From: Porogramme epimiltina | Taxonomy: Eukaryota > Basidiomycota > Agaricomycetes > Polyporales > Polyporaceae | Length of the DNA: 20,627 nt | Assembly: GCA_900155495.1 (NCBI GenBank) | Contig: FTLJ01000745.1 | Coordinates: 1 to 20,627 of the forward strand | Direction of reading: 5' to 3' | Shown here: piece by piece, positions 9,947 through 19,510 of the stretch | Layout: each line of letters begins with the position of its first letter | Numbering within the stretch: position 1 is the first letter of the stretch | Program-made: the position numbers and the translations under genes | The notes under the pieces: generated by a model | What the model saw: the letters and a program-made list of their open reading frames with translations, nothing else | The model's database searches: none | Told to the model about the DNA's origin: nothing

Positions 9947-10375
9947 GGTGGGGACGCGGCGAGTCGACAATGTCAAAACAGAATAGCAGATGAGAGCGAG
10001 CACACGAACTCTTTCTCGGCAAGATGTCCCAAGTCGCGGTCCGGAATGTCGCAGCGGCCGCGTTCCAAGGACCGCTCATGCAGCGCGCCACTCGCGTGTT
10101 TGGCTATGCTTGGTCGTATTAGGATCCAAGGCTGTTGCCAAACAACCGCCAGTTAGTATGATGACGTCATTTCTGGTCTTATCTTTACCCTGCGTGTACG
10201 GCATGGTGAGACACGCGGCACTCCGCCATCAGAGACTCTGAGACAGTTGATTTATGAGACAAGCACACGGCAAAAATGAATGAATAACAGCCACTCCAAC
10301 CACTACATCGTCATATGGCACAGTAGCATTCTACGAGACGCGTCTTCCAGGCTTAAGGCTATAGCTACGAATTCA
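9947..10375. other. Intergenic region upstream of bub3
   Basis: About 430 bp between the DUF6699 gene stop and the bub3 start, both on the minus strand, so it must hold the 3' end of one and the promoter of the other. I see no TATA box near bub3. Confidence 0.5.
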
Positions 10376-11194
10376 CTACGCGGGCCCAACCAATACAAGA
10401 AAAGCATGGCGTTGCGTCTTGATATCAGGTATTTCTTGTGCCACAGCTGGGCGTATTCCTATGAATCTACGTGTGTCAGCGAGACAATCGATCCATCGCA
10501 GCCCATACTGCTCGTTCCGGGCCTGATTCTCGGGCCCTTCCATGACAAGACGCCGCGCAAACGCTTGAAGAGCACGATCTTGTTGTGCGTGGTCAAGCTT
10601 CTGGATGTCATGTTCCCGAAGCGAGAGCCGGAGCGCCTGGTAGATTGCGTACAGAACGTCCCCGACGGTGACGTAGGGCAGCGGAGTCGGACCCCACCTT
10701 GCGGCCTCCGCAGGGAAAACTTGAATCTCAAGTGGCACTCCTGGAATTACCAGTGATAACTCGCGAAGGGCCAGTGAAGTCCCCTTGTGGACGCCGAAGG
10801 AGGCAGGATTCGCTAGGTCCGAGAGCCTTGGTTGACGAGGACGCGGGGAGCCGGAGTTCTGCAGCTTGACTTCGTTCGGGTGATCCTTCATGTCCCAGGC
10901 CAACGAAGGTGACGCGGTGGTAGCAAGGGGCGTGACGAGCAAAGGGTCGATGATGGGCATGAAGTCGACGGAGCTGCCTCCAAGGTGAACGTTGCTGCCG
11001 CCGACGTATTGCTGCCCGGGTAGCAAAGGGGGGCAGTTGACCCATCCAGCCGTTGGAGGGAGAGGATGGGGGTAGAAGGTGGGGGGTGTGTCGGGCCCGG
11101 GGGACGAGTCATAAGAGGTATTGGAGGACGCGCCTGGAGAGGGGGTACGGGGTGCCATGTTGACGAACCGAACGGCTTTCTTAGAGTTAAACAT
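10376..11194 (-). CDS. DUF6699 domain protein, single exon
   Basis: An uninterrupted 272-codon frame runs from ATG 11194 to TAG 10378-10376. The N-terminal half is low-complexity and Pro/Ser-rich (APRTPSPGASSNTSYDSSPG, then TPPTFYPHPLPPTAGW), typical of the disordered leaders in this family. The C-terminal half contains LRELSLVIPGVPLEIQVFP, PYVTVGDVLYAIYQALRLSL, an RALQAFARRLVMEG helix, GLRWIDCL and RRFIGIRP, ending FLVLVGPA. This is the DUF6699 core; its function is unknown in the literature I know. Residues 6-10 (KAVRF) fit the loose consensus for protein phosphatase 1 docking, [RK]x(0,1)[VI]x[FW]; this is only a short-motif match. A TATA box lies about 130 bp upstream. It resembles the 4792-4007 gene only in the domain core, so the two are distant paralogues. 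Confidence 0.85.
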   Translation of the reverse strand: MFNSKKAVRFVNMAPRTPSPGASSNTSYDSSPGPDTPPTFYPHPLPPTAGWVNCPPLLPGQQYVGGSNVHLGGSSVDFMPIIDPLLVTPLATTASPSLAWDMKDHPNEVKLQNSGSPRPRQPRLSDLANPASFGVHKGTSLALRELSLVIPGVPLEIQVFPAEAARWGPTPLPYVTVGDVLYAIYQALRLSLREHDIQKLDHAQQDRALQAFARRLVMEGPENQARNEQYGLRWIDCLADTRRFIGIRPAVAQEIPDIKTQRHAFLVLVGPA

Positions 11195-11317
11195 CGTCGA
11201 GTAGGCTGTTTTAGCTTTTCAGAGTAGACGTAGAGGTTGACGGGTTGGGCTAGTGCTGGAGGACTGATGTGCAGGAGGAGACGGGGTAGATGCAGAGAGC
11301 AGTTCTTAGAGATCCAG

Positions 11318-11325
11318 CTTTTATA
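11318..11325 (-). promoter_or_regulatory. TATA box of the 11194-10376 DUF6699 gene
   Basis: The minus strand reads GGTATAAAAGCTGG. The expected transcription start, about 30 bp downstream (near 11290), leaves a leader of about 95 nt to ATG 11194 with no intervening ATG except one that starts at 11292, close to the predicted start site. It is the strongest core-promoter match in the window. Confidence 0.6.
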
Positions 11326-12564
11326 CCAGTTGAAATGCTTGACCACCTATTGAATGCCTCGTGTCCGCTCACAAAGGACGTCATAACCAGCGTTCTGCGG
11401 CACAATAAGGGGGGAGGAGAGCCTATGGCGCCTATACGATCGAGGAAGTTTTGCTTACCACAGAAGGGCAGCGGATCAAGAAGGGCGATTCAAAGGCGAT
11501 GTGGGCCTCGCCCCAATGTAATTATGCATTGGTGGAAGCGTGGAGGTTCATTTTATGGGCGGCAAAGTCTCCGTGACCACTGATCAGTATGGCTTTGGTA
11601 CAGACGAGATCAGCACCGAAGGGCCCATCATCTCAGACTTGACAGAGAGATAAGAAATAGGGTCCTGATTTGAACTAATGAGTTGAGCATCATTGAGATC
11701 ATAGGAGGAATGTGTCCTACACATTCTGACCACTGACCACGAGCACTGACGCGTCCATCGCTTAGACTCAGTCGTCTTTTGCGCTGTTGTGTTGATGCTT
11801 TTGCGATAAGTATTGGAGATGCTTCCTTGTCCAATGCGAGCACAAACGCTCATCTGTGGCCCACACGTGCGGGAAATTCGCAGCCGAGTAAGATGAACTG
11901 TGAGTCCCGGCCGTTACTAAGGCATTGGCAGGGCGACGGTGCGCAAAGCGGTTCATTTAGACTATAGGGGAGAATAAAGGTCATTATATGTTGACTTAAT
12001 GCATTGGAACAATACCTACACTGTACCATGTGGGAGACATGAGGACCAGAGCACTCTGCGGCACTTTCGGAGGTGTACAAAGAGAAACAAACTGCCTTCG
12101 CCGAAGTCATCGTTGGCGATCCTCGTGGCATCATGACTGGGCGTTTATTCGCTTAATAAGTGAACTTGATGGGGCTTTGCCACCGTACGTCCACCTAGAC
12201 CTTCGTAATCCATAAACATGGCTAGTGTAGTGCAGATTCTACGACACGGGATCTACGGCCGTTTCGTGGAGAGTACTGTTCGCAAATAGAGGCCAAGATA
12301 ACTACGAAGTCACAAACACACAACTCTACCCACGTGGGTAGGTATAGGGGTCGCCCTGGCAGCTCAACGAAATAGTAGGTATACATTTCGGAGCAGGAGT
12401 GGCCCATATCATGAGGAATAATGAGGATACATGTCGTATCGCTGAAGGTCCTGACATAGCTCGTCCATGCCCTAACGGTTCCAGAGCAGGAATGGGGAAC
12501 TTGAAGGGGTGACCCTCCCAAAACGCTCCCCTCCACTCTGGTGAACGCCTGAAGTCAGAGACGT
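11326..12564. other. Intergenic stretch without a supported gene
   Basis: This lies between the promoter of the DUF6699 gene and the 3' end of metacaspase copy 1. The only long minus-strand frame touching it runs from about 12550 to 12222 and could be an alternative C-terminal exon of the metacaspase, reached by a 43-nt GTGTGT...TTCAG intron. It has no recognisable domain. Nothing else is supported. Confidence 0.4.
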
Positions 12565-14620
12565 TCATACGGAGACCAAGAGAGCACACACCAGAGGGTA
12601 CAGACTACCAAGCTGTATAAATGGTAACGGCATGAGTACCACTTCCTATGTGGTGACAATAGCAACGATAAAACCACCTACCTGTAGCTTAGATCCCATT
12701 CCTACGTCCATGGGCTGCTCCGCTACTAGTAGCTGTCCATTATCCGACACCTGTCCAGTTTCCCAATATTTCACACGGCGGAGGAATCCGCGCCGCAATG
12801 GGTGGGTTATGTGCTTGAACGTTAACTGTCTGCAGAATGGTCAACCCACGAATAAAAACGTGGAAGCTACTGAATCATACCCTAAGCGATGAACTAGGTC
12901 ATGGAATGTGGGGTGTAGATCAAGTTCGTCTAAACTCAGCATCAGCACTTTGGTCCAAATAATGTGAAGAATGGAATAGAAGGACGAACTCAGAGCTTGA
13001 ATCAGGAGCTGTAGGAGTTCCCAGTAAGCATAGAGTACAGGATACGACCAGGGTGCTAAGCTCACCTGAGTCATTGTTCTACGCTTTCCCTCCCATGCAG
13101 TTTCAGGGTCACGGGCTGCCGAGAGGGAGATCTGCAACAACGAATATCGGCCACAGCTATGAAGTCTAGAATTGCGAGAGCGTACCACAACTGCTCCGTT
13201 CGAAGGGCTAGACCGACAGGCTCCGTTGCAACGAGTCGAATCCTCAGGAGGACTACACATCGGTCTGTCTGTCAGGAATCTGCAGATGCTTTGGCCATCT
13301 CTCCTAGTGGTTTTTGATGAATCCACAGTGCCGTGGCGGGATGGCTTCTTGAGCTTGGTGTCGAACGAGACGCGATGCTTCGATTCGGACGTTGAGCGCC
13401 GCAGGATTGGTTGAGGGGGTTCGCCCGGGGCAGCCGGAGGCCTCAGCACGGTGTCGCGGGAGAACAAGGAGCCATCGCTCTTCCGCTTCCTCTCGTGGAC
13501 ACGGAGCATGCCGTCTAATTCTAGAAATGATACAGGGTGTGAGCGCCCCTGACATGTCATGGCGAGATAGTTCAGGTCTTACTCGGAAGGGACTCAGCCC
13601 TCTCTGGAGTCCGGACGCTCTCAGCGTAGCCAGATTGACCGTAGAGTCCTATCCACCATTCTATCAGCCTGACAGCACGACAGTTGCAGAGCTAAGAAGG
13701 ACGAGTTTTACTGACCAATACACTGTAGTGGGAGCGAGAGCTTGCGCATGAACTTCTTGCCCCATCCTAGCCTGCAGTCGTTGCAATTGTAGTGGTCTAG
13801 GTCGAGGAGGGTCCCGGAATGGCATGCATCGAAGACTGCAGTCAGGCAAACGCCTGCTGGGAGCGGATCGACCATACGCTTCCTCAACTCCTATGCAAGC
13901 CATCAGAATCTGTGGAGACGTATCACACTATGAGAATGTGGTACCCACATTATCTAAGATATTACAGCATTCACGACCATCTGTGTCGCAGGGCATGATG
14001 GCTACATAGTGTTATGAGCGAAAACAACTGATAGCTACGATCGTAGAGACGCACCCTCATCCTTCCCATCGTCTTCCGTCATGTGACGGCATGGATGCTG
14101 GGTAGAATGGCCAGAATCTTGATAACATAGGTAATTACATGCATTTACGTTGCAGCGGAGTTTCAGAACTTACAGTAGAACATGAGGTGGTCACCCGCCT
14201 GTGCGTCCTTGACAAACTCGTCGATCTGATGAAGCTGAAACGTGAACGGATGTAAGCACGTATAGTAGCGGAGCATGCTCGAGTAGAACGCACGATTTCT
14301 TCCCTAGTCGGCTGAAGTGGATGCTCTGGCTCATCCAGCATCAGGATGGTGTCTTCCTCATGGTAACCATGTTTCTCTAGAAACATGGTTCGAACGCATG
14401 ATACAGGTGAGATGGCACAAAAGCAGAGCCACGAACAACACACACCGATAAGAAACCTTTGCCAGTCCTTCGCATCCCGATGAGGCAACTTTAGGCGGGG
14501 TATCTCCTTCGGGTTGGCCGCGTTCTTGTATGCGATGCCTATGATCAAAGCGCGTAATTTTGGCTTGGGCTTGCCTAGTGTGGACTGGCGGCGGAGGAGC
14601 GAAGATACAATCCCCGTCAT
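12565..14620 (-). CDS. Metacaspase-like caspase-fold peptidase, copy 1
   Basis: Thirteen coding exons: 14620-14446, 14376-14294, 14234-14174, 14117-14055, 14001-13949, 13890-13716, 13660-13583, 13520-13186, 13131-13066, 13008-12990, 12929-12881, 12829-12682 and 12612-12565. They join in phase to about 450 residues. The p20 part contains RALIIGIAYKN, HRDAKDWQRFLI, DTILMLDE, QAGDHLMFYYSGHSTQ (catalytic His110) and VCLTAVFDACHSGTLLDLDH (catalytic Cys168). Residues about 227-341 are an insert with HERKR, PILRRS, RVSFD and CSPPEDSTRCNGACR. The p10 part starts ISLSAARDPETAWEG; the family cysteine in this strand is Ala347. It ends LHPTFHDLVHRLG, then QLGSLYPL. Metacaspases of this type cleave after Arg/Lys and act in fungal stress and cell-death responses. 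ATG 14620 is chosen because it is the first ATG after the expected start site of the TATA box. The C-terminal end is uncertain; an alternative splice after SLYPL would extend it. Confidence 0.9.
13363..13410 (-). other. PP1-docking-like motif pair (PILR...RVSF) in metacaspase copy 1
   Basis: Residues 267-270 are PILR and 279-282 RVSF, in PILRRSTSESKHRVSFD. RVSF is a perfect RVxF protein phosphatase 1 docking motif, while PILR differs from the [GS]IL[RK] motif at its first residue. Both lie in the Ser/Lys/Arg-rich insert, which is expected to be disordered. Confidence 0.5.
14365..14390. repeat. Inverted repeat across the intron 1 acceptor of metacaspase copy 1
   Basis: Arms of 12 bp (AACCATGTTTCT at 14365-14376, AGAAACATGGTT at 14379-14390) with a 2-nt spacer. 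On the transcript the TAG acceptor (14379-14377) sits in the loop and at its edge, so a hairpin would enclose the 3' splice site. Metacaspase copy 2 has no such repeat at the same junction. Confidence 0.85.
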
Positions 14621-14862
14621 CCTTTGAACAGGGTCGTTGCGGCCGCTTGAGTAGAGGTGCGTGGAGGCACTGGAGGACGGGAGGCAGGGAGGGGCTTGGA
14701 TGTAGACGGGGGGTTGAGGCGGGAGTAGCAGAGGGGCAAGGGGAAGAGGCAAGGGTCTTGGAGGTAGACGTAGGCAGGGGGGAGTGCTCAAAGGGGTTGA
14801 TGATGCGAGGGATAGCGGGGCGGGTTGGTAGTAGTGTCATCCTGGAAGGAGACCATGGCCGG

Positions 14863-14869
14863 CTTTATA
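14863..14869 (-). promoter_or_regulatory. TATA box of metacaspase copy 1
   Basis: The minus strand reads CAGTATAAAGCCGG. Transcription would start near 14835, after the ATGs at 14856 and 14840. The roughly 215-nt leader then has no ATG before 14620, which is in frame with the catalytic domain and supports that start. Confidence 0.55.
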
Positions 14870-17322
14870 CTGTGGAGGGGAGGGCACTGGTTTAGGCATG
14901 TTCCCAACGAGGCGGTACGCGAGGGTAAATCGAGGATTTACGACGAGAGGGAGGGTACAGAGGAAGGGAGTATGCAGCATGAACTCTCCAGTGTAGCATG
15001 AGAACGTGCACGCGCCGCTCAAGCACGGGGAGCGCGCCCCGCATGTCGGGGTCAAACCTTAAGCTCATCGCCAGTGTGGCTCTATCCCTCCCCCGGCTAG
15101 CGTATACACGATGAAGGCGACAGAAGAGAGGGTCTCTCTGAATGCTAGGGAAGGAACATTCGTGCGCTGGGACCGCGACCCCGCGCCGACATGGTTGGTC
15201 GGCCTGTGTCGACACTGGGCAGAGGATTAAATGATAAAGCGATGAACGAATCTCCTCCGACGCCGCCACCACCACCGCGCCTCAGAAACCGTCCGTCGAC
15301 TGTCATGAGAGTTCCGGTCTGGCCCGTTAATACGGGCGCGCGGAACGGAGCTCAAGTCTGGCAGTCCTCGCGCCCACGCCTCTCGGCGTCATGCGCCTCC
15401 TTGGGTGGCTGGAAAGGAGACTCCGAACGGCTCAAGAACGCGGCCGCAGCGATGTTCCTGTCCGTCCTAACACGCTAGAAGGTCGGAATGTGTGGGTATA
15501 TTCGTGCGCCGCCTGCGCAAGGCAGGGTGGGCCGTGGCCCGTCCCTGATACTCCGTGGAGGGGGCGCGGCTGCGACGGAGTCACGGGCGGAAAGAAGAAG
15601 ACGGTAAGAATGAATACAAGTACATTTATCGGCGGTCTGGAACTGCCGATGGCCGATGCTGGGCGCGCGTTCTCTTGTGCCAGTTTAGTTGGCATGTCTC
15701 TTTGGTTTCATTCGATGGTCACTTCGCAGGGCTGTTCGGGAGATATGAGGGACGGGTGAACGGGGTATTCTTGTTTCCGTGCGGATCTATCCACGAATGA
15801 AGATGGTACGGGATTAGAACTGCCTCCCGCTTTGGTGAGGATCTGTGGGAGGACCCCGGGGGAGCATCATTGTTAGCGGAAGGAAAGCGGCATCACGATC
15901 AGATATCATCGTATGGAAGGCGCGGAAGGCCCGTCTCCCCCTCGGCGCATTACCACGCGTTGCAGAAGACGTCGAGACCGATGCTCCAAGGAAGTTCCGA
16001 CAGCAAGGTGCTGGAAAGGCTGATAACATTGTGTCTCAAGTACAATATTATCCACCATAGGTTGGCACAGGATTATCCGCCTACGTGGCAGTAAAGAGGG
16101 TGGCGAATGTACGTGATGTAGGCCGCTAGCGGACGGAATGATTGTTGATGCCCGCCCCACTGCCTGCCACGCGCCGCCGAAGCCGCTGGCGGACACAGTA
16201 AAGAGGTGCCAGCGAAGAGCAGTCGCCGCGTGCGAGAACTGCGATGACGTCGCTCCTTCTCTCATTCGCATGCGAGCATGGGCTTCCTTTAGGCGTTTTG
16301 CAGACGTTGCACAGTTCTGCATGTTACTGTATCCCTACTACGCCGCAGACAGAGCGAGAGCTCGTCGGATGACCGCAGTAGGAGCAGGTAGCGCAGGAGA
16401 GATAAACGAGCTACAATTCAGCAAGGAACCCTCGAGGAGGATGTGAGCTAACAGGGACCATGTGCCTGACAACTGGTATCATTACTTCATTTTCGAATTC
16501 TGCGCCACGAACCACAAGAAGCGACAAGGGCCCGCGTCCTTTACGGCCATTGAGGATATAAAGTGGTGGGTCGAGAGGGGAAGTCTTCCACAGTAGTCAT
16601 TAGGACATAAATTAAGCCCGTTCGGTATTCTAGCCTAGATGTCGCCGCCCACCAAGCGCCGAGTCAAATCTTGACACGGCGCCTGGTGTGCAGGGGTGGC
16701 TTGCCGATTCGAAACCCGAGTAGGGGTACTAGGAAACACACGTACTTTGAGAACCAAGAAAGGTGCGCGCAAGGAATCATTAGTCGGGAAGCGGAGAGTT
16801 AACAGAGGTGGTTTAATGAAGACTGCTGGGGCGATAATCGAGACGGCCCTGGCAGCGCGGACATACAAATGACTCACAAATATCGGCACCGCTGGGCGGA
16901 GGCCCACGTGACCGGTCTGATCACTATTTGGTGACGTCATCGGAGCTCTTCTCCGACCGGAAAGTCGAGTAGAACACCTTCCCAAGACACAGGTCAGAAG
17001 GCCGAAGGGTCCAAGAAGGAACCAAGCATCCGAGGAGGATGAGAAAGTCTATTGGGGGTTGGGCATAGGATACAAATCAGCCGCGGCATAGAGCAATGGA
17101 GTACTACTAGAGACAGCATATTCAAATAAGACGATCATACACTAGTAGTAGCATTTACTGATGCAGTTGTTAGGATACAGATATGTCATAGCGAGAGTTT
17201 CATATGCCCTGAAAGCCTAAGTGTGGGTATAACTATACGAGGGGAAGGCGCTAGACCGAAGCGTCTATGTCCGAAGATACAGATTGTGTCGTTCTGCGGT
17301 CAATCCGAGGAGGGTCCCTGAG
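14870..17322. other. Region between the two metacaspase genes, no recognised gene
   Basis: GC-rich around 15190-15760, with overlapping plus-strand frames that begin with ATG: 15191-15478 (95 aa, with a short proline run) and 15391-15759 (122 aa). Further plus-strand frames lie at 15870-16094 and at 16138-16446 (102 aa, Arg-rich, ending in a Tyr-rich segment). None shows a domain, and antisense frames of similar length exist, as expected from base composition. A small plus-strand gene cannot be excluded, but I could not build convincing splices. No third metacaspase copy or relic is visible. Confidence 0.4.
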
Positions 17323-19458
17323 CTACCGCAGTCCGATAGGGCTTCCCATCAGCGTACTCGAGATGGGCATCGCGAAGCATTCTGACCCAGTCTGGAAGAC
17401 GCGAATCAGCAATGTCGGGGCGTCTGTGATCGGCAGACTCACTAAAGGGTTCAGGCTTCCGAGCTTCCGAAAGAGAGCACAGCGTCAGCCTCAGCATGCT
17501 GTCTACTAGAGGTGACGACGTACTTGTGGCTCAGAGCCAAGCTCAACATCCATCGGTCTGCCCTTTTCAGGGCATCCTCGTGTGGCCCACCTCTTCACCT
17601 TACCGAGGTACCAGTGCCTCAACGGGAGGGTGGTGGACTCAAACGTCAATTTGCTGCATTAAAAGGTTGTTGAGAAGATAATAGACTTATACGAGGCACT
17701 AAAGCTTACCCCACACGGAGGATTAAGTCTCGGAATGTTGGGTGGGGATCAACATCTGATGGATGAAACGAGGGGATAAGCGATCTTGCCGTCAGTGACA
17801 AAAACACGATGAACATACTAAGGACTTGTATCAATGACTAAAGAATGTTCAATGAGCCCGAGGCGCGGGATGAAAAAAAGCATAAACACCCACCTGGGTC
17901 ATAGTTTGGCCAGAACTACACTCCCAGGCCCTCTCCGGGTCTCTAGCCGCAGCAATGGAGAACTAGCGTGGCCGACTTCAGCCACACATTTCCGGAACAC
18001 GAGAAAGCTCGCGTACGCACCACATCCGCCATCTCCTTGGGAAAGGTGGGCTTACACTCCCCATCGCACCGCATGTCTTCTGGCGCGCTGCAATACAGGC
18101 ATTCTGGGAAGAACCGTGTCTGCCCCTCGCCCTCGCTGGACGTCGAGGTGGGGCTGGCAGAGCTGTCGCGACGCGGCGCATCTAGGGTGTCGAAGGAGAC
18201 GCGGCGCTCAGGCTTCGGCTCCTCGAATACCGACCGGCGAAGGATTGACTTAGGGGCGCCGCCGGGGGTAGCCGGAGGACCTAGTATGGTGTCTCGAGCG
18301 AACAAGGTACCGTTGGGTCCCCGCTTGCGCTCGTGGACACGCAGCGTCCCGAGCTGCCCATCCACTTCTATAGAACCGTGAGCAGTGTGGACGCGTGATG
18401 CACACAACGAGAAACACATACCAGAGAAAGTGTGAGCCCTGACTGGTTTATGCTCCTCCTTCGAAGATGGATGGCAGAGCACTGTAGAGCGGCCATCCAG
18501 AATTAGCATGAGCTACAACAGCCCCAGGATATGGTAGACGCGGTACTCACACAGTGAAGTGCGTCGTACTGGCAGGGAGAACTTCCGCATCATCCTCTTA
18601 ACCCAAGGGAACTTTGGGTTGTTGCATTTGTAATGGTCGAGGTCGAGGAGCGTGCCCGAGTGGCAGGCGTCGAAGACGGCGGTAAGGCACACGCCCACGG
18701 GGAGGGGGTTGACCATGAGCCGCCTGAGGTCCTGCGCGGGTCTCAGAACGGGGGCCGCGCAGAATGGGAGGTTCGAGTACGCACATTGTCCAGGATGTCG
18801 GGTCCTTCGGAAGGGACAATGGCTATGTTTGGTTCTTTAGTGATCAGCGGTAAGGGCTGGGAGCGGCAGTGGAGACACACCCTCATCCTTCATATCATCC
18901 TCGGTGTCGTGGTGACATGGGTGTTGTGTGGAGTGACCAGCGTCTTGGGACGCGTTGGGCGTGAGCTCCCAACGCGAGCCTGATCGGAAGATAGGAGTGC
19001 TCACAGTAGAACATCAACTGGTCCCCCGCTTGCGTGCCGCTCACGAACTTCTTGATCTGAGCCCGCTAGATCAGATTCGCTGGTAAGCAGCTGAAGGAAT
19101 GGCGTATATCACAGGACTCACGATATTGATGTCAGTGGGCTCGAGTTGTGGACAGCTGCCGTCGTCCAGCATGAGGACGATATCTACGTTGCGATATAGG
19201 TATTTATCTAGGTAGGGACGGATGCGCCACACGTTTAGACGATAGCATTGAAACACGAGAATAATGGCGCTCACCCATGAGGAACCGCTTCCAGGATATC
19301 GCGTCTCGGCATGGGCCGTCGAGTTCCATACCGTTCCCTTGCCCCTTGTACCCGATCCCTATGACGAGGGCGCGTCGGATGGGCTCGTGAAGGCATGGTG
19401 CGCAGAGGTCGCGACCCCTCAAGTGACCGATGAAGCTCTTGTCCAGGTGAGAGGACAT
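17323..19458 (-). CDS. Metacaspase-like caspase-fold peptidase, copy 2
   Basis: Thirteen coding exons: 19458-19275, 19207-19122, 19065-19005, 18943-18881, 18834-18785, 18731-18551, 18481-18422, 18367-18021, 17962-17894, 17837-17819, 17755-17710, 17653-17524 and 17463-17323. They join in phase to 478 residues. Landmarks are RRALVIGIGYKGQGNG, RDAISWKRFLM, DIVLMLDDG, AGDQLMFYYAGHSTQ (catalytic His114) and VCLTAVFDACHSGTLLDLDH (catalytic Cys171). The insert (about 209-344) contains VHERKRGPNGTLFARD, SILRR, RVSFD and a CxxC-like CLYCSAPEDMRCDGECK. The p10 part reads FSIAAARDPERAWE, with Ala350 in place of the usual cysteine, then DPHPTFRDLILRVG and QLGSLNPL. It is a paralogue of the gene at 14620-12565 with the same intron phases throughout. 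A 51-nt intron with a GTGAGT donor just after SLNPL would shorten the tail to 461 residues. A TATATAAG box precedes it by about 50 bp. Confidence 0.9.
18192..18248 (-). other. PP1-docking-like motif pair (SILR...RVSF) in metacaspase copy 2
   Basis: Residues 269-272 are SILR, which fits [GS]IL[RK]. Residues 284-287 are RVSF, which fits RVxF. They are 11 residues apart within SILRRSVFEEPKPERRVSFD. The same pairing of SILK and RVxF type motifs is the known PP1-binding arrangement in KNL1. The surrounding insert is Pro/Ser/Arg-rich. Confidence 0.55.
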
Positions 19459-19502
19459 CGACGGGGCGATATGGATATTTGGGGATGAGGAGGGGGGGAC
19501 GT

Positions 19503-19510
19503 CTTATATA
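19503..19510 (-). promoter_or_regulatory. TATA box of metacaspase copy 2
   Basis: The minus strand reads CGTATATAAGACG, 45-52 bp upstream of ATG 19458. The pyrimidine-rich leader between them has no other ATG, so the first ATG of the message is the one chosen. Confidence 0.6.

Noticed and set aside
9553..9993. 146-codon plus-strand frame opposite bub3
   Set aside because: It runs antisense through verified bub3 exons and introns and has no motif.
12222..12536. 104-codon minus-strand frame as an independent gene
   Set aside because: It has no domain and no promoter of its own; at most it is an alternative last exon of metacaspase copy 1.
14838..14856. ATGs at 14856 and 14840 as starts of metacaspase copy 1
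   Set aside because: They lie at or upstream of the start site expected from the TATA box at 14869-14863, and neither is in frame with the caspase domain without an unsupported splice.
15191..15759. Overlapping plus-strand frames between the metacaspases as a gene
   Set aside because: They are GC-rich, open on several frames at once, and no splice model joined them into a coherent protein; kept only as a note for that region.
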